Positions 1 to 11,587 of a stretch of DNA of 64,000 bases are shown in pieces. This DNA comes from JAJVID01 sp963743425 (GTDB lineage: Bacteria > Acidobacteriota > Blastocatellia > RBC074): the NCBI GenBank assembly GCA_963743425.1, contig CAVUPU010000003.1:496001-560000 (forward strand), given 5' to 3'. Below the pieces are notes generated by a model. That model had not been told where the DNA came from. It saw nothing but the letters and a program-made list of their open reading frames with translations, and did no database searches. Each line of letters starts with the position of its first letter. Position 1 is the first letter of the stretch. A program made the translations under genes and the position numbers.

Positions 1-3257
<3,257 letters not shown>

Positions 3258-3313
3258 GGCATTGAAGCTAAAATCTTCAAAATGGCGGAATTGTTTTTGG
3301 AGGATTGAAGCAT

Positions 3314-3541
3314 ATGAAAAAGAAAATTCTGACGATGGAAGAGATCAAGCAGAACTACCCGAATCAGTGGGTATTGATCGAATATTCCGAGCTTGATGAT
3401 GACTTGAATATCGTGCGCGGAGAAGTTGTTGAGACTGCATCAACAAAAGACGAAATTTACGAGAAGCTGTTGAATGCAAAAGTGACGCGCTTCGCTATTG
3501 AGTACACCGGGCAACTTCCGGAGATGGCCTTTATCCTGTGA
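3314..3541 (+). CDS. Small hypothetical protein between nuoM and nuoN
   Basis: A 75-residue acidic protein beginning MKKKILTMEEIKQNYPNQWV. I chose the ATG at 3314 because GGAGGA at 3299-3304 gives a good ribosome binding site about nine bases upstream; an upstream TTG is less likely. Composition is more AT-rich than the flanking nuo genes. Its GTGA end overlaps a possible GTG start of the next, protease-like reading frame, so the two appear to be one translationally coupled pair. The family has no function that I can name. The pairing with an aspartyl-protease-like gene suggests an adaptor, substrate or antitoxin-like partner, but that is inference. Confidence 0.7.
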   Translation: MKKKILTMEEIKQNYPNQWVLIEYSELDDDLNIVRGEVVETASTKDEIYEKLLNAKVTRFAIEYTGQLPEMAFIL

Positions 3542-3875
3542 AACAAGGAAAATCGTACCGCATATCGAAGTCTGGAAACTTACTCATCGCTTTAGCTGTC
3601 GTCGGCAGCAGTGCGGATAGTGGAAAACCGGAGAGCAGATTACGGTTGTTACTTGATACCGGCGCAGTTACACATTGCTCTCCACGGAGACTCTTAAAAC
3701 CCTTGGTTATGAGACCAGCCCTCCTACTAGCCGAGTCCGGCTGGTGAGCGCAAATGGAATTGTCGTTGCTCCACTGGTCACCGTCGCGTGGCTCAACTGC
3801 ATGGGGCAATTTCTGAAGGACTTCACGGTGGCTTCGCACACGATTCCGACTGACATTTTTGATGGAGTGCTCTGA
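3538..3875 (+). pseudogene. Retropepsin-like aspartyl protease, frameshifted
   Basis: Frame 1 (3538-3747) encodes a beta-rich start with the aspartyl protease motif LLLDTGA, whose Asp codon is at 3655-3657. It then runs into non-homologous sequence and a stop. The continuation expected of the family lies in another frame from about 3670 to 3875: LSTETLKTLGY, then VRLVSANGIVV, ending FTVASHTIPTDIFDGVL. One missing base near 3668-3675 (just after GCAGTTACA) explains the break. Restored, the protein would be about 112 residues, normal for single-domain bacterial retropepsin-like proteins that act as dimers. Either a real pseudogene or a sequencing or assembly error. It interrupts the nuoM-nuoN spacing. 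Confidence 0.7.
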
Positions 3876-3958
3876 TTTTCTGATTCAATGTCGCGCCGTT
3901 ATTTCCGCGGCGGATGGCGAGATAAGTTTCAAATGAGCCACGAATCGTCAATCAAACA

Positions 3959-5458
3959 ATGCAACTCGAATACTTAAACCTAAACTACTGGGCAATCGCT
4001 CCCGAAATTATCACGTCCCTGACGGGCGTGTTGCTGATGCTCGTTGACGCTCTGCAGAAGAAAGGCGAGCGCAAGTTGAACGCGGCGGTCGCGTTGATCG
4101 GCCTCAGCCTCGCCCTCTTAGCCGTCTTCGGACTGGATAGGAGTGGAAGTTATTTTGGCGGGATGGTCGTGACCGATCCGATCCGCTTCTTCTTCTCAGT
4201 GACTATTCTGATTGTGGCGATCATCGTCGTGCTGCTGGCTTCGCAGTTCGTGCGCGACGAAGGTCTGCCGCCGGGCGAATTCTTCACGCTGATCCTGTTC
4301 GGGACTGCGGGGATGCTGTTGCTGGCCTCGGCGGGCGATCTGGTAATGGTCTTTCTGGGGTTGGAGATCGCTTCGATCACGACCTACGTGATGGCCGGTT
4401 ACCGGCGCTACGACGTGCGGGCGAACGAATCATCGCTCAAATACTTTCTGCTCGGATCGTTCGCGACGGCGTTCCTGCTTTACGGAATGGCGCTCGTTTA
4501 CGGCGCGACGGGGACGACCAACATCGCGAAGATCAGCGCGGCGATCAACGCCGGGCAGATCAATTATCCCGCGTTGTTGCTGGTCGGAGCGGCGATGATG
4601 CTGGTCGGTTTCGGCTTCAAGATCGCCAGCGCGCCGTTCCATCTCTGGACGCCGGACGTTTACGAGGGCGCGCCGACCATCGTCACCGGGTTTATGAGCA
4701 CGGGGCCGAAAGCCGCGGTCTTCGCGGCCTTCCTGCGCGTCTTCGCCGCCGGATTCGCCAGTTCCGCGCCCGGCGTCGGCGCGGAGCTGCACGCCGCGTG
4801 GATGACCTCGCTGGCCGTTATCGCCGCCCTCACGATGACCGTCGGCAACGTCATCGCCATTTCGCAAAAGAACATCAAACGGATGCTGGCCTATTCGTCC
4901 ATCGCGCACGCCGGATACGCGCTGGTCGGATTCGTGACCGGCGAATACGCGTCGGTGGCGTTCTACATGATGGTTTATTGCGTTATGAGCCTGGGCGCGT
5001 TCGCGGTCATTCAACTGCTGGCGCGCGCGGGCGATCGGAAGACCGAGATCGGCGATTACGCGGGGATCGGCTTCGAGGCGCCTGGCCTTACCTTTTCACT
5101 TTCGATCTTCCTGCTCAGCCTCGCCGGAATTCCACCGACCGCCGGGTTCATGAGCAAGTTCTTCGTCTTCAAGACCGCCTGGGACTCGCCGTACAACCTG
5201 CGCTGGTTGGTGATCGTGGCCGTCGTCAACAGCATCATCTCGATTTATTATTACCTCTATCCGATTGTGACGATGTTCTTCCGTCCGCTGGCGCCGGGCT
5301 TCGTCAGGCCGAGAGTGAGCCTGGGAGCGGCGATTGCGTTGATCGTGACCTTGTTCGGCACGTTCTACCTGGGAATTCTGCCCAACCGGTTGATCAATAT
5401 GATGGGCAGCGGATCGGGCGTCGCGCAATCCGCGCGGACGCAGGTATTGAACAGGTGA
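3959..5458 (+). CDS. nuoN: NADH-quinone oxidoreductase subunit N
   Basis: Third antiporter-like subunit of complex I, 499 residues, normal length. Signatures include VMVFLGLEIASITTYVMAGYRR, APFHLWTPDVYEGAPTIVTGF and KRMLAYSSIAHAGYALVG, with about 14 hydrophobic helices. The start ATG at 3959 has only a weak ribosome binding site, in contrast to the coupled nuoL/nuoM pair. It is probably the last gene of the nuo operon, since the next gene is unrelated and preceded by its own leader. Confidence 0.97.
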   Translation: MQLEYLNLNYWAIAPEIITSLTGVLLMLVDALQKKGERKLNAAVALIGLSLALLAVFGLDRSGSYFGGMVVTDPIRFFFSVTILIVAIIVVLLASQFVRDEGLPPGEFFTLILFGTAGMLLLASAGDLVMVFLGLEIASITTYVMAGYRRYDVRANESSLKYFLLGSFATAFLLYGMALVYGATGTTNIAKISAAINAGQINYPALLLVGAAMMLVGFGFKIASAPFHLWTPDVYEGAPTIVTGFMSTGPKAAVFAAFLRVFAAGFASSAPGVGAELHAAWMTSLAVIAALTMTVGNVIAISQKNIKRMLAYSSIAHAGYALVGFVTGEYASVAFYMMVYCVMSLGAFAVIQLLARAGDRKTEIGDYAGIGFEAPGLTFSLSIFLLSLAGIPPTAGFMSKFFVFKTAWDSPYNLRWLVIVAVVNSIISIYYYLYPIVTMFFRPLAPGFVRPRVSLGAAIALIVTLFGTFYLGILPNRLINMMGSGSGVAQSARTQVLNR

Positions 5459-5586
5459 GGGCGTAGAAAATTGTCACGCACCTGATTCCGGTTTATCATT
5501 GGCGTCAGAGGTCAATTATGTATTCACAAGTCGTTATCGAAGAGCGCGAGATGCCGATGGAATTGTGCTCTGGAAACGAAGTTCTT

Positions 5587-5657
5587 TGACATTTTCCTTT
5601 CCTCCATTTTCTTTTAAAGACAAGGCCAAAAGGAAGATGTAGGAAAGGAAAATGTCA
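5587..5657 (+). promoter_or_regulatory. Inverted repeat covering the ribosome binding site and start codon of the TIR-NACHT gene
   Basis: A perfect 17-base inverted repeat has arms at 5587-5603 (TGACATTTTCCTTTCCT) and 5641-5657. The right arm contains the purine-rich ribosome binding site AGGAAAGG and the ATG at 5652. In the mRNA both would be paired within the stem, which should restrict translation unless it is opened. The 37-base loop is A/T-rich. Regulatory function is inference; it could also be a palindromic repeat insertion that happens to supply the initiation region. Confidence 0.6.
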
Positions 5658-8600
5658 GATAACTTTGTTTACGGACTATTGAGCGGCTCAACCGGATCAC
5701 AGGCGCCCATGGACACAAAAGACCTTTTGAATCAGAAGCCAAAGGCGACTTCGTCCGAAGACAAACTCCACGTCTTCATCTCCTATGCCCACGTCGAACT
5801 TGACGCAGCCATTGCGGAAAAGGTCGAAGCTTGCCTGACCGCCGCCGGGATGCCCTTCTTCCACGATACTCAGATTCCGTCGGGCGCGATCTGGGATATG
5901 GAGATCGAAAGGGCTTTGCAAGAATGTGACCGCATGGTGTTGCTGCTCTCGCGCGCGTCCATGCCCTATCGCAAGGAGGTTCACCGCGAGTGGTTTCCCT
6001 TCGACCAGGCCCGAAAGCCGATCCACCCGCTGTTGATCGAAGAATGCGAATTGCACAGCCGCTTTCGCGCCATCAACTACATTGACGCTCGCGGCGACCT
6101 GTCGCGCGCGCTGGAGCGGTTGCTGAAGGATTTGCGAAGCGAGTTCAAGCCGCCGGCCCCGATGACTGACGCCGAGCGGATCGGTGTTTACGAAAGCATC
6201 CGGAGCGAGGCGAGATCAATGCCGGATGCGTTGCAGGCTTTGCGCGAAGCGGTGAGCGATCCGGCCAAAAGCGTCGCGCTTTCGACCGAACAGGCGAACG
6301 CCATCAAAAACCACAAGCCCGCGAACCTAACCGAATACCGCCTGGGGCGCATCGTGGAATGGTCGCTGCCGCGATACTACCTCGACCGCCGCTTCGTCAA
6401 ACTGACGCTGCTCCTGGATCAGGGCGAGAACGAGCCTCTGCGATGGAGACCGGAGGATTTCCGCTTCGACGATCTGCGCGATGTCTTGAAAAAGACTCTC
6501 GAACATCGCGCACTGGTTCTGCTGGGCAGGCCGGGGAGCGGCAAATCGACGCTGTTGAGGTGCCTGCAATTCGATCACAGCATAGACCGCCTGCGTGACG
6601 GCGAGGATGAGATCAGTTTCTTCGTCCCGTTGAACGGCTATCGTCAGGACGAGGACGGCAAATTACCCGAACCGCGGGAATGGCTCAATGATCAATGGAA
6701 GGAACGATATCCGAAGCTGCCGCCGCTGGAAGGCTACCTGAGCGATGGCCGCGCGCTGCTATTGCTCGATGCGCTCAACGAGACGCCGCATTTCAACGCC
6801 GCGCGTTGGAAAGCGTTCTCTCAAAGAGCCTGCCGCGAAGGCAATCGGATCGTCTACTCCTGCCGCAGCCTCGATTACAGCGGAGTCCTGAGCAGCGAAC
6901 AATTGCATGTACCGCAGATTCTGGCGCAGCCTATGATCAAAGAGCAGATGCGCGAATTCCTGAGAGCCTACAGCCCGGCCTACGAGGAGCAGATCTGGCG
7001 GGAACTGAGCGACCCGCGCCAGTTCGAGTTCTATCAAACGCCTTACTTCCTTGCGCTCCTGTGCGCCCAGGTGGATCAGACAGGCTACACGCCGAAGGGA
7101 CGCGCCGCGCTCTTCACCGGTTTTGTCAGGCAGGCGCTCAAGCGCGAGATCGAGAGGGAAGGCGAGTTGTTCCAACAGGGCGAGTTGATGACCAAGAGGG
7201 ACCATCTGAAGCTGGCCCAGCGGGCGAACCTGAGCGGGCCGTTCGACCTGCCGGAAGACGGCCCCCTGCTTCGAGCACACTGCGATCTGGCGTTTCGCAT
7301 GCAGGAGAAGGAGTTCGATGGGGAGAGCAAAGGGGTCCGCGTCAGCCGCGACCGGGCGCGCGAACTGATCGCGCACGAACGCGCGGAAGAAATTCTCAAA
7401 GCGGGCGCTGCGGCGAATCTACTCGACGACGATGTGGCGCGCGACGAGATCCTCTTCTTCCACCAGTTGCTGCAGGAATATTTCGCCGCGCGCCGGTTGG
7501 CGAAGAATCCCGACCCGGCGCTCGCTCACGTCGAATGGGAGGCGGATAAAGTCAGCCCGACGCTCGAAGAGACCCTGGCCGATCTGGCCGACGGCGACCC
7601 GCTGCCGCCTCCGCGCCAGACGGGATGGGAAGAGACAATGCTGACCGCCGCGCCGATGGCGAAAGACCCGCAAGCGTTCATCCGCGATCTGATCCCGCGT
7701 AATCTGCCATTGGCGGCCCGATGCGCCGCTTCGCCTGAAGTGAAAGTCAATGACGATCTCAAAAGCGAGATTCAGCAGTCGCTGATCGCGCGCGCACGGG
7801 ACAAACGCGCCGACCTCCGCCACCGCATCGCGGCGGGCGAAGCCCTGGGTCTGATCGGCGACCCGCGCTTTGAACTTCGCAAGGGGCCGCACGGCGATTA
7901 CCTTGCGCCGCCGCTCGTCGACATTCCCGGCGGAATTTATCCAATGGGCCTGGATGACAGCGAGTACGATGATGAAAAACCCGCGCACACGGTCGAACTC
8001 GCCCCTTTTCAAATCGGCCAGTTCCAGGTTACAAAAGCCGAATACAGGCTCTTCGTCGATACGGGCGGTTACAAGGACGAGCAGTGGTGGGATACGCCGG
8101 AATCGCTGGCGTGGCTGCGGGGTGAAGCCAGCATGGAGGGCATAAAACAGCAATGGCGCGAGAATCGAAAGGCCGTTCAAAGTTGGTCGGAGGATGGCAT
8201 TCGTGATCTTGCCAGGCAGGAGCGGATGACGACAGAGCTAGCGGAACAATGGATCACGTGGCGCAACATGACGGATGAAGAATATGAACAGGAACTCGAT
8301 GAAGGGTTTCCTGCAGGAAAGCTTTATCGCCAGCCGGGATTCTGGGAAGACACGCGCCTCAACAACCCGTCGCAACCGGTCGTCGGCGTGACCTGGTTCG
8401 AGGCGAGGGCTTATTGCAACTGGTTGACGGCAAATGAATCAGTACCGCGACCGGTAGGGAGCGTGGGCTTTCAGGGCGCAACGCTCCCTACCGGTCGCGG
8501 TACTGATTCGAAGGTTTACCGGTTGCCGACCGAGGCTGAATTTGAAGCAGCGGCGTGTGGCAAGCAGGGACGGCTTTATCCCTACGGCAATAAGTTCGAC

Positions 8601-8945
8601 GCCGGCAGGTGCAACACTTTCGAGAGCCACATCCGGCGAACGACGCCGGTGGGAGTCTTCGACAACGCCACGCCGGAAGGAGCCTTCGACCTTTCGGGCA
8701 ATGCCTACACCTGGACGTCCTCAATCTACGATGAGGATCGGTTTCCGTATCCGTACCGCAGTGATGACGGTCGTGAAGACATCCTTGCGACAGGCGTTCG
8801 TCGCGTCCTGCGTGGCGGCTCGTGGTTCAGCGTTCTTTTCTATGCGCAGGCCGTCTACCGTTACAACTCTCTTCCCACCGTCCGCGCCAACGATCTCGGT
8901 TTTCGGGTAGTGTGTGTTGTGCGTCCCCCTTCTCTTCTTCTCTGA
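5652..8945 (+). CDS. TIR-NACHT-FGE/C-type-lectin protein, candidate DGR target
   Basis: A 1097-residue signalling or conflict protein. Residues 38-150 form a TIR domain (HVFISYAHVELDAAIAEKV, then a Glu in WDMEIERAL), likely an NADase or a protein-interaction domain. Residues 285-600 form a NACHT-type STAND NTPase with Walker A GRPGSGKS at 292-299 and Walker B RALLLLDALNE near 367-378. From about 754 comes an FGE-sulfatase/SUMF1-like C-type lectin fold (IPGGIYPMG, YRLPTEAEFEAAA, LRGGSW, GFRVV). The Cys pair of catalytic formylglycine-generating enzyme is absent from the GGSWFSVLFYAQAVYRY region, so this is a binding module and not an active FGE. Its C terminus matches the layout of DGR variable regions. 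A 75-base palindrome adds 25 residues in frame at 929-953. Start 5652 is chosen for AGGAAAGG upstream. No TIR or NACHT partner gene adjoins it. Confidence 0.9.
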   Translation: MSDNFVYGLLSGSTGSQAPMDTKDLLNQKPKATSSEDKLHVFISYAHVELDAAIAEKVEACLTAAGMPFFHDTQIPSGAIWDMEIERALQECDRMVLLLSRASMPYRKEVHREWFPFDQARKPIHPLLIEECELHSRFRAINYIDARGDLSRALERLLKDLRSEFKPPAPMTDAERIGVYESIRSEARSMPDALQALREAVSDPAKSVALSTEQANAIKNHKPANLTEYRLGRIVEWSLPRYYLDRRFVKLTLLLDQGENEPLRWRPEDFRFDDLRDVLKKTLEHRALVLLGRPGSGKSTLLRCLQFDHSIDRLRDGEDEISFFVPLNGYRQDEDGKLPEPREWLNDQWKERYPKLPPLEGYLSDGRALLLLDALNETPHFNAARWKAFSQRACREGNRIVYSCRSLDYSGVLSSEQLHVPQILAQPMIKEQMREFLRAYSPAYEEQIWRELSDPRQFEFYQTPYFLALLCAQVDQTGYTPKGRAALFTGFVRQALKREIEREGELFQQGELMTKRDHLKLAQRANLSGPFDLPEDGPLLRAHCDLAFRMQEKEFDGESKGVRVSRDRARELIAHERAEEILKAGAAANLLDDDVARDEILFFHQLLQEYFAARRLAKNPDPALAHVEWEADKVSPTLEETLADLADGDPLPPPRQTGWEETMLTAAPMAKDPQAFIRDLIPRNLPLAARCAASPEVKVNDDLKSEIQQSLIARARDKRADLRHRIAAGEALGLIGDPRFELRKGPHGDYLAPPLVDIPGGIYPMGLDDSEYDDEKPAHTVELAPFQIGQFQVTKAEYRLFVDTGGYKDEQWWDTPESLAWLRGEASMEGIKQQWRENRKAVQSWSEDGIRDLARQERMTTELAEQWITWRNMTDEEYEQELDEGFPAGKLYRQPGFWEDTRLNNPSQPVVGVTWFEARAYCNWLTANESVPRPVGSVGFQGATLPTGRGTDSKVYRLPTEAEFEAAACGKQGRLYPYGNKFDAGRCNTFESHIRRTTPVGVFDNATPEGAFDLSGNAYTWTSSIYDEDRFPYPYRSDDGREDILATGVRRVLRGGSWFSVLFYAQAVYRYNSLPTVRANDLGFRVVCVVRPPSLLL
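8436..8510. repeat. Palindromic element inserted in frame in the lectin domain
   Basis: A perfect 29-base inverted repeat has arms at 8436-8464 and 8481-8509 around a 16-base loop. The arms contain AGTACCGCGACCGGTAGGGA, related to the palindrome at 29288-29350 (GTACCGCGAGCGGTAGCGAG). The element occupies exactly 25 codons and encodes ESVPRPVGSV...GRGTDS between WLTAN and KVYRLPTEAE. In ordinary FGE-like proteins these two segments are nearly adjacent. The match to a second genomic copy identifies it as a small dispersed element that landed in a surface loop without breaking the frame. Confidence 0.85.
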
Positions 8946-8960
8946 TCTCTGAGGGGGGCG
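8922..8960 (+). terminator. GC-rich hairpin over the stop codon of the TIR-NACHT-lectin gene
   Basis: A nine-pair stem (8922-8930 with 8952-8960, CGTCCCCCT against AGGGGGGCG with one G-T pair) encloses a 21-base loop that includes the TGA at 8943-8945. No T-run follows, so a classical intrinsic terminator is not certain. Hairpins just after the variable region are also known in DGR targets, where they promote retrohoming. The convergent gene downstream ends at 9126. Further short GC-rich palindromes fill 8955-9015. Confidence 0.45.
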
Positions 8961-9125
8961 GCGCCGCGGATGCCGCAGGCGCGTATGCGCCAGCCCCCAG
9001 CGCCGCAGGCGCTCCAAAATTGTTTACGAATCCGGTCTTCGAAAAACTAATCCCTGTCCGAGCACGTGCGTTCGCAACCCCCAGGTGTCGGCGTAGCGGA
9101 CGTGGTTGATCCAACCTTGAACCGA

Positions 9126-10505
9126 TTATCTCACGACCCAGATCGCATTCGAGTAAATCCACGGGCGCATCTCTCCGCCCACTTCCAGCCAGACCTCGGC
9201 GCGGTAGACTCCCGGCCCATCGATCGCGAAACTGAACCTGTCGGATCGGCTCTCGTAAACCACGCGACCGTTGAGGAAGAGTTTGATCAGACCCGCCACA
9301 GGCGCTTCCAGACGCAGCTTCATTCCCCGCTCCATCTTCACTCCATCGCCCATCACGCCTGCCCGTTTGCCCCCGGTCTCGGCGATGAAGGCGAACCCGG
9401 TCGGATCGCAGAGCCAGTCGTGAGCGACGTACGCGTGGGATAGCCGCAGCGCCTGCCGCACAGCGCTCTCATTCAAGTTGCGCATCAGAAGGTGCGTCGT
9501 GACGTAGCGCAAACTCCGCTCGTAAGGATCGAAGTCCAGCTTCGCGATCACCTCGCCAGGGGCCCTGTTCTTCAACATTTCGGCGATGCGCGGCGCTTGT
9601 TCGATCGTGACCTTGCGCGGCGATTCCCCGATGCCGTTGATCAGGATAGCGTCAGGCGGGGCGGTTTTGATGGTGAAAACCTGGTTGTGATGGCAATCGT
9701 TGGCCGAGACTCCGGTCAGCCGATGCTGGAGCAGGTCGCGATCCCATTTGGCGATGATCTGTTCCAGATAATCCTGCGAAGCGCCGAAGACTTCCATCGG
9801 ATATTCGGCCAACGCCTGTTCGAGCTGTTTCAAGCGGCCGGGGTCGATGAACGAAGCCCGCAGCCACTTCACGAACTCCTCCTCGTCCGCAAAATCGGTG
9901 TGGTGGTTGTATATCTCCAGGCCGTCAAGTCCGACCGTCGGCCAATCGAGCTTCGCCTCGACATGCGAGAGGAAGATAATGCCGGCGGCGGACTTCGCCC
10001 GCTTGATGTATTCTTCGCGCGTAGCGTAGGTATTGTTGATATACGCTTTGATGAACGAACGCAGCGGGAAGACTATAAAACCCTCGCTCTCGGCGCCGGG
10101 TAGGAAGAGCACGCCCTCCTTCATCCCGCGCGTATCGGCGTTGACGAAATCGCGCGGGGGGCGAACGTGGTCGGTCAACATCACGACCTGCACGCCGGTC
10201 GATTTCGCCGCCGCGAGCAGCTCGCCCCGCGTCCCACCGGTGTGAGTCGAATCTTCGGCGTGCGCGTGCAGGACGCTGCGGAAATCGCCGTAGCCTGTTT
10301 CGAGCGAGACCGTATGGCGCGTTTTCTGGTAGCGCAACCGGTCTGCGCTTACGGCGCGCAACCGTTCCGGTCGCAGCCGCTCGATCGTGGTGTATTTGCG
10401 TCCCGGCTTCGGCGGGAGCGGTGAAGGTTTGAAGCCGTATGCGGAGAATGAATCGTTGAGAGCCAAAGCGATAATGAACACCAAAAGAAAAAATCGGTAT
10501 CTCAT
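9126..10505 (-). CDS. Secreted PHP-domain metal-dependent phosphoesterase-like protein
   Basis: About 459 residues with an N-terminal signal-like hydrophobic segment (FFLLVFIIALALN). The core begins near residue 75 with FRSVLHAHAEDSTHTGG, which gives the first histidine cluster of the PHP fold. It continues with VVMLTDHVRP, LFLPGAESEG and FLSHVEAKLDW, further metal-ligand positions, and a conserved SANDCHHNQ. The C-terminal 80 residues look like a beta-sandwich. The ATG at 10505 is preferred over an upstream TTG because GAGGGG lies just before it. The substrate is unknown; secreted PHP proteins of this type are usually unassigned hydrolases. It stands alone, convergent with the TIR gene. Confidence 0.8.
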   Translation of the reverse strand: MRYRFFLLVFIIALALNDSFSAYGFKPSPLPPKPGRKYTTIERLRPERLRAVSADRLRYQKTRHTVSLETGYGDFRSVLHAHAEDSTHTGGTRGELLAAAKSTGVQVVMLTDHVRPPRDFVNADTRGMKEGVLFLPGAESEGFIVFPLRSFIKAYINNTYATREEYIKRAKSAAGIIFLSHVEAKLDWPTVGLDGLEIYNHHTDFADEEEFVKWLRASFIDPGRLKQLEQALAEYPMEVFGASQDYLEQIIAKWDRDLLQHRLTGVSANDCHHNQVFTIKTAPPDAILINGIGESPRKVTIEQAPRIAEMLKNRAPGEVIAKLDFDPYERSLRYVTTHLLMRNLNESAVRQALRLSHAYVAHDWLCDPTGFAFIAETGGKRAGVMGDGVKMERGMKLRLEAPVAGLIKLFLNGRVVYESRSDRFSFAIDGPGVYRAEVWLEVGGEMRPWIYSNAIWVVR

Positions 10506-10567
10506 CAAACCCCTCGTGAAAATGGAATTTCCGTGACCATCATTATTGCCGGCAGGTATGCAGGAGT

Positions 10568-10756
10568 CTAAATCAGAACACGCAACTTTGGAACAGCAAG
10601 ACGCTGCGGATTAGCGCGAAAGAGCCACACAATTTTTCTGCCAGTTTTTGATTGATTAATCTGATAGCTATGGACGCTCGCCCGCGGCGCAGTGCATAAT
10701 CGCCCGGCTTTTTCGATCTGAAGCTTTCTAACAATCTCATTAAAACTGGATTCCAT
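10568..10756 (-). CDS. Possible small hypothetical protein
   Basis: A 62-residue frame beginning MESSFNEIVRKLQIEKAGRL and ending LAVPKLRVLI, in the otherwise empty 330-base gap between the PHP gene and the DUF1080 gene. GGAGG on the minus strand upstream could serve as a ribosome binding site, but there is no family that I recognise. The rest of the gap, including the divergent promoter region, shows no other obvious structure. Confidence 0.3.
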   Translation of the reverse strand: MESSFNEIVRKLQIEKAGRLCTAPRASVHSYQINQSKTGRKIVWLFRANPQRLAVPKLRVLI

Positions 10757-10835
10757 CGTCGGCCCGCCTCCGCCTGTTTGGGCGAGGTCAATCGTCGCGG
10801 CGGACGCTCCCGGCGATTCATTTGGAGGATTCGTT

Positions 10836-11495
10836 ATGTCACTGAGAAAAGTTACCGCCACGGTCTCGATCTTATGCCTGCTTGCGGCGCTTGTCGGCGC
10901 CGCCTCCGACGTATGGCAGAAGATGTTTGACGGAAAGAGCCTGAATGGCTGGCGGTTGATGGCCGTGCACGGCGGCGCCGGCGGCGTATGGACGGTCGAG
11001 CAGGGCGCGCTCGTAGCCGATCAGGAGAAAGACCACAAGGGCGGGCTGCTCGGCACCGAAAAGAAGTTTTCCGATTACGAGATCGAGCTGGAATTCAAAG
11101 CCGATTACCCTGTAGACACCGGGTTGTTCCTGCGCGTCCGCGACGACGGGATGGGCTATCAGATCACTATCGATTACCGCCAGGACGGCTTCATCGGCAG
11201 TCTCTACGCTCCGGCCGAAGGCGGATTCATCCAGCAGAACAAGAACTGGGAGAAGTATTTCAAGAAGGGCGCCTGGAACAAGCTGCGCGCGAGGATCGAA
11301 GGTCAGCCCGCTCACGTCACCGCCTGGCTCAACGACGTGAAGCTGACCGATTTCAAGGACAACCGCGAACGTTACCCGCGCGAAGGTTACATCGGGTTGC
11401 AGGTTCACGGCGGCGAGGGCGCGTGGGGCGCGACGAGCAAGGCGCGCTTCCGCAACATCCGTATCAGGGAGCTTGGCTCGGCGCCACGACCTTGA
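10836..11495 (+). CDS. DUF1080 (3-keto-disaccharide hydrolase-like) exported protein
   Basis: 219 residues with a signal peptide (residues 1-22) and the family hallmark MFDGKSLNGWRL near residues 30-41. GLFLRVRDDG, YQITIDYRQDG and GYIGLQVHGGEGAWG follow, typical of the concanavalin-like jelly roll of DUF1080. Members are common in Acidobacteria and Planctomycetes and act on extracellular sugars or glycosides. The start has GGAGGATT upstream. It is followed by a sulfatase and an MFS carrier, so a role in using sulfated or modified carbohydrates is plausible but inferred. Confidence 0.88.
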   Translation: MSLRKVTATVSILCLLAALVGAASDVWQKMFDGKSLNGWRLMAVHGGAGGVWTVEQGALVADQEKDHKGGLLGTEKKFSDYEIELEFKADYPVDTGLFLRVRDDGMGYQITIDYRQDGFIGSLYAPAEGGFIQQNKNWEKYFKKGAWNKLRARIEGQPAHVTAWLNDVKLTDFKDNRERYPREGYIGLQVHGGEGAWGATSKARFRNIRIRELGSAPRP

Positions 11496-11522
11496 GGAAG
11501 TAAGCAGACAGGAAAATGGGCC

Positions 11523-11554
11523 ATGTGCCATATTTCATATGAAATATGGCACAT
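11523..11554. repeat. Perfect 32-base palindrome
   Basis: ATGTGCCATATTTCAT is followed directly by its reverse complement, with no loop. It lies between the DUF1080 and sulfatase genes and contains one of the possible ATG starts of the sulfatase. The arm core GCCATATT also occurs in the inverted repeat at 25191-25290. It may be a protein-binding operator, a terminator or a mobile repeat. Confidence 0.7.
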
Positions 11555-11587
11555 GTATCAACCGTTATCTCTCAAAGAGAGTGCCTG

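Noticed and set aside
5500..5589. Short frame MYSQVVIEEREMPMELCSGN before the TIR-NACHT gene
   Set aside because: Only 23 codons, no ribosome binding site and no recognisable family; possibly a degraded gene end, too weak to call.
8946..9125. Template repeat for the suspected DGR just downstream of the target gene
   Set aside because: The 180 bases contain only GC-rich short palindromes; there is no A-rich copy of the variable region and no reverse transcriptase follows.
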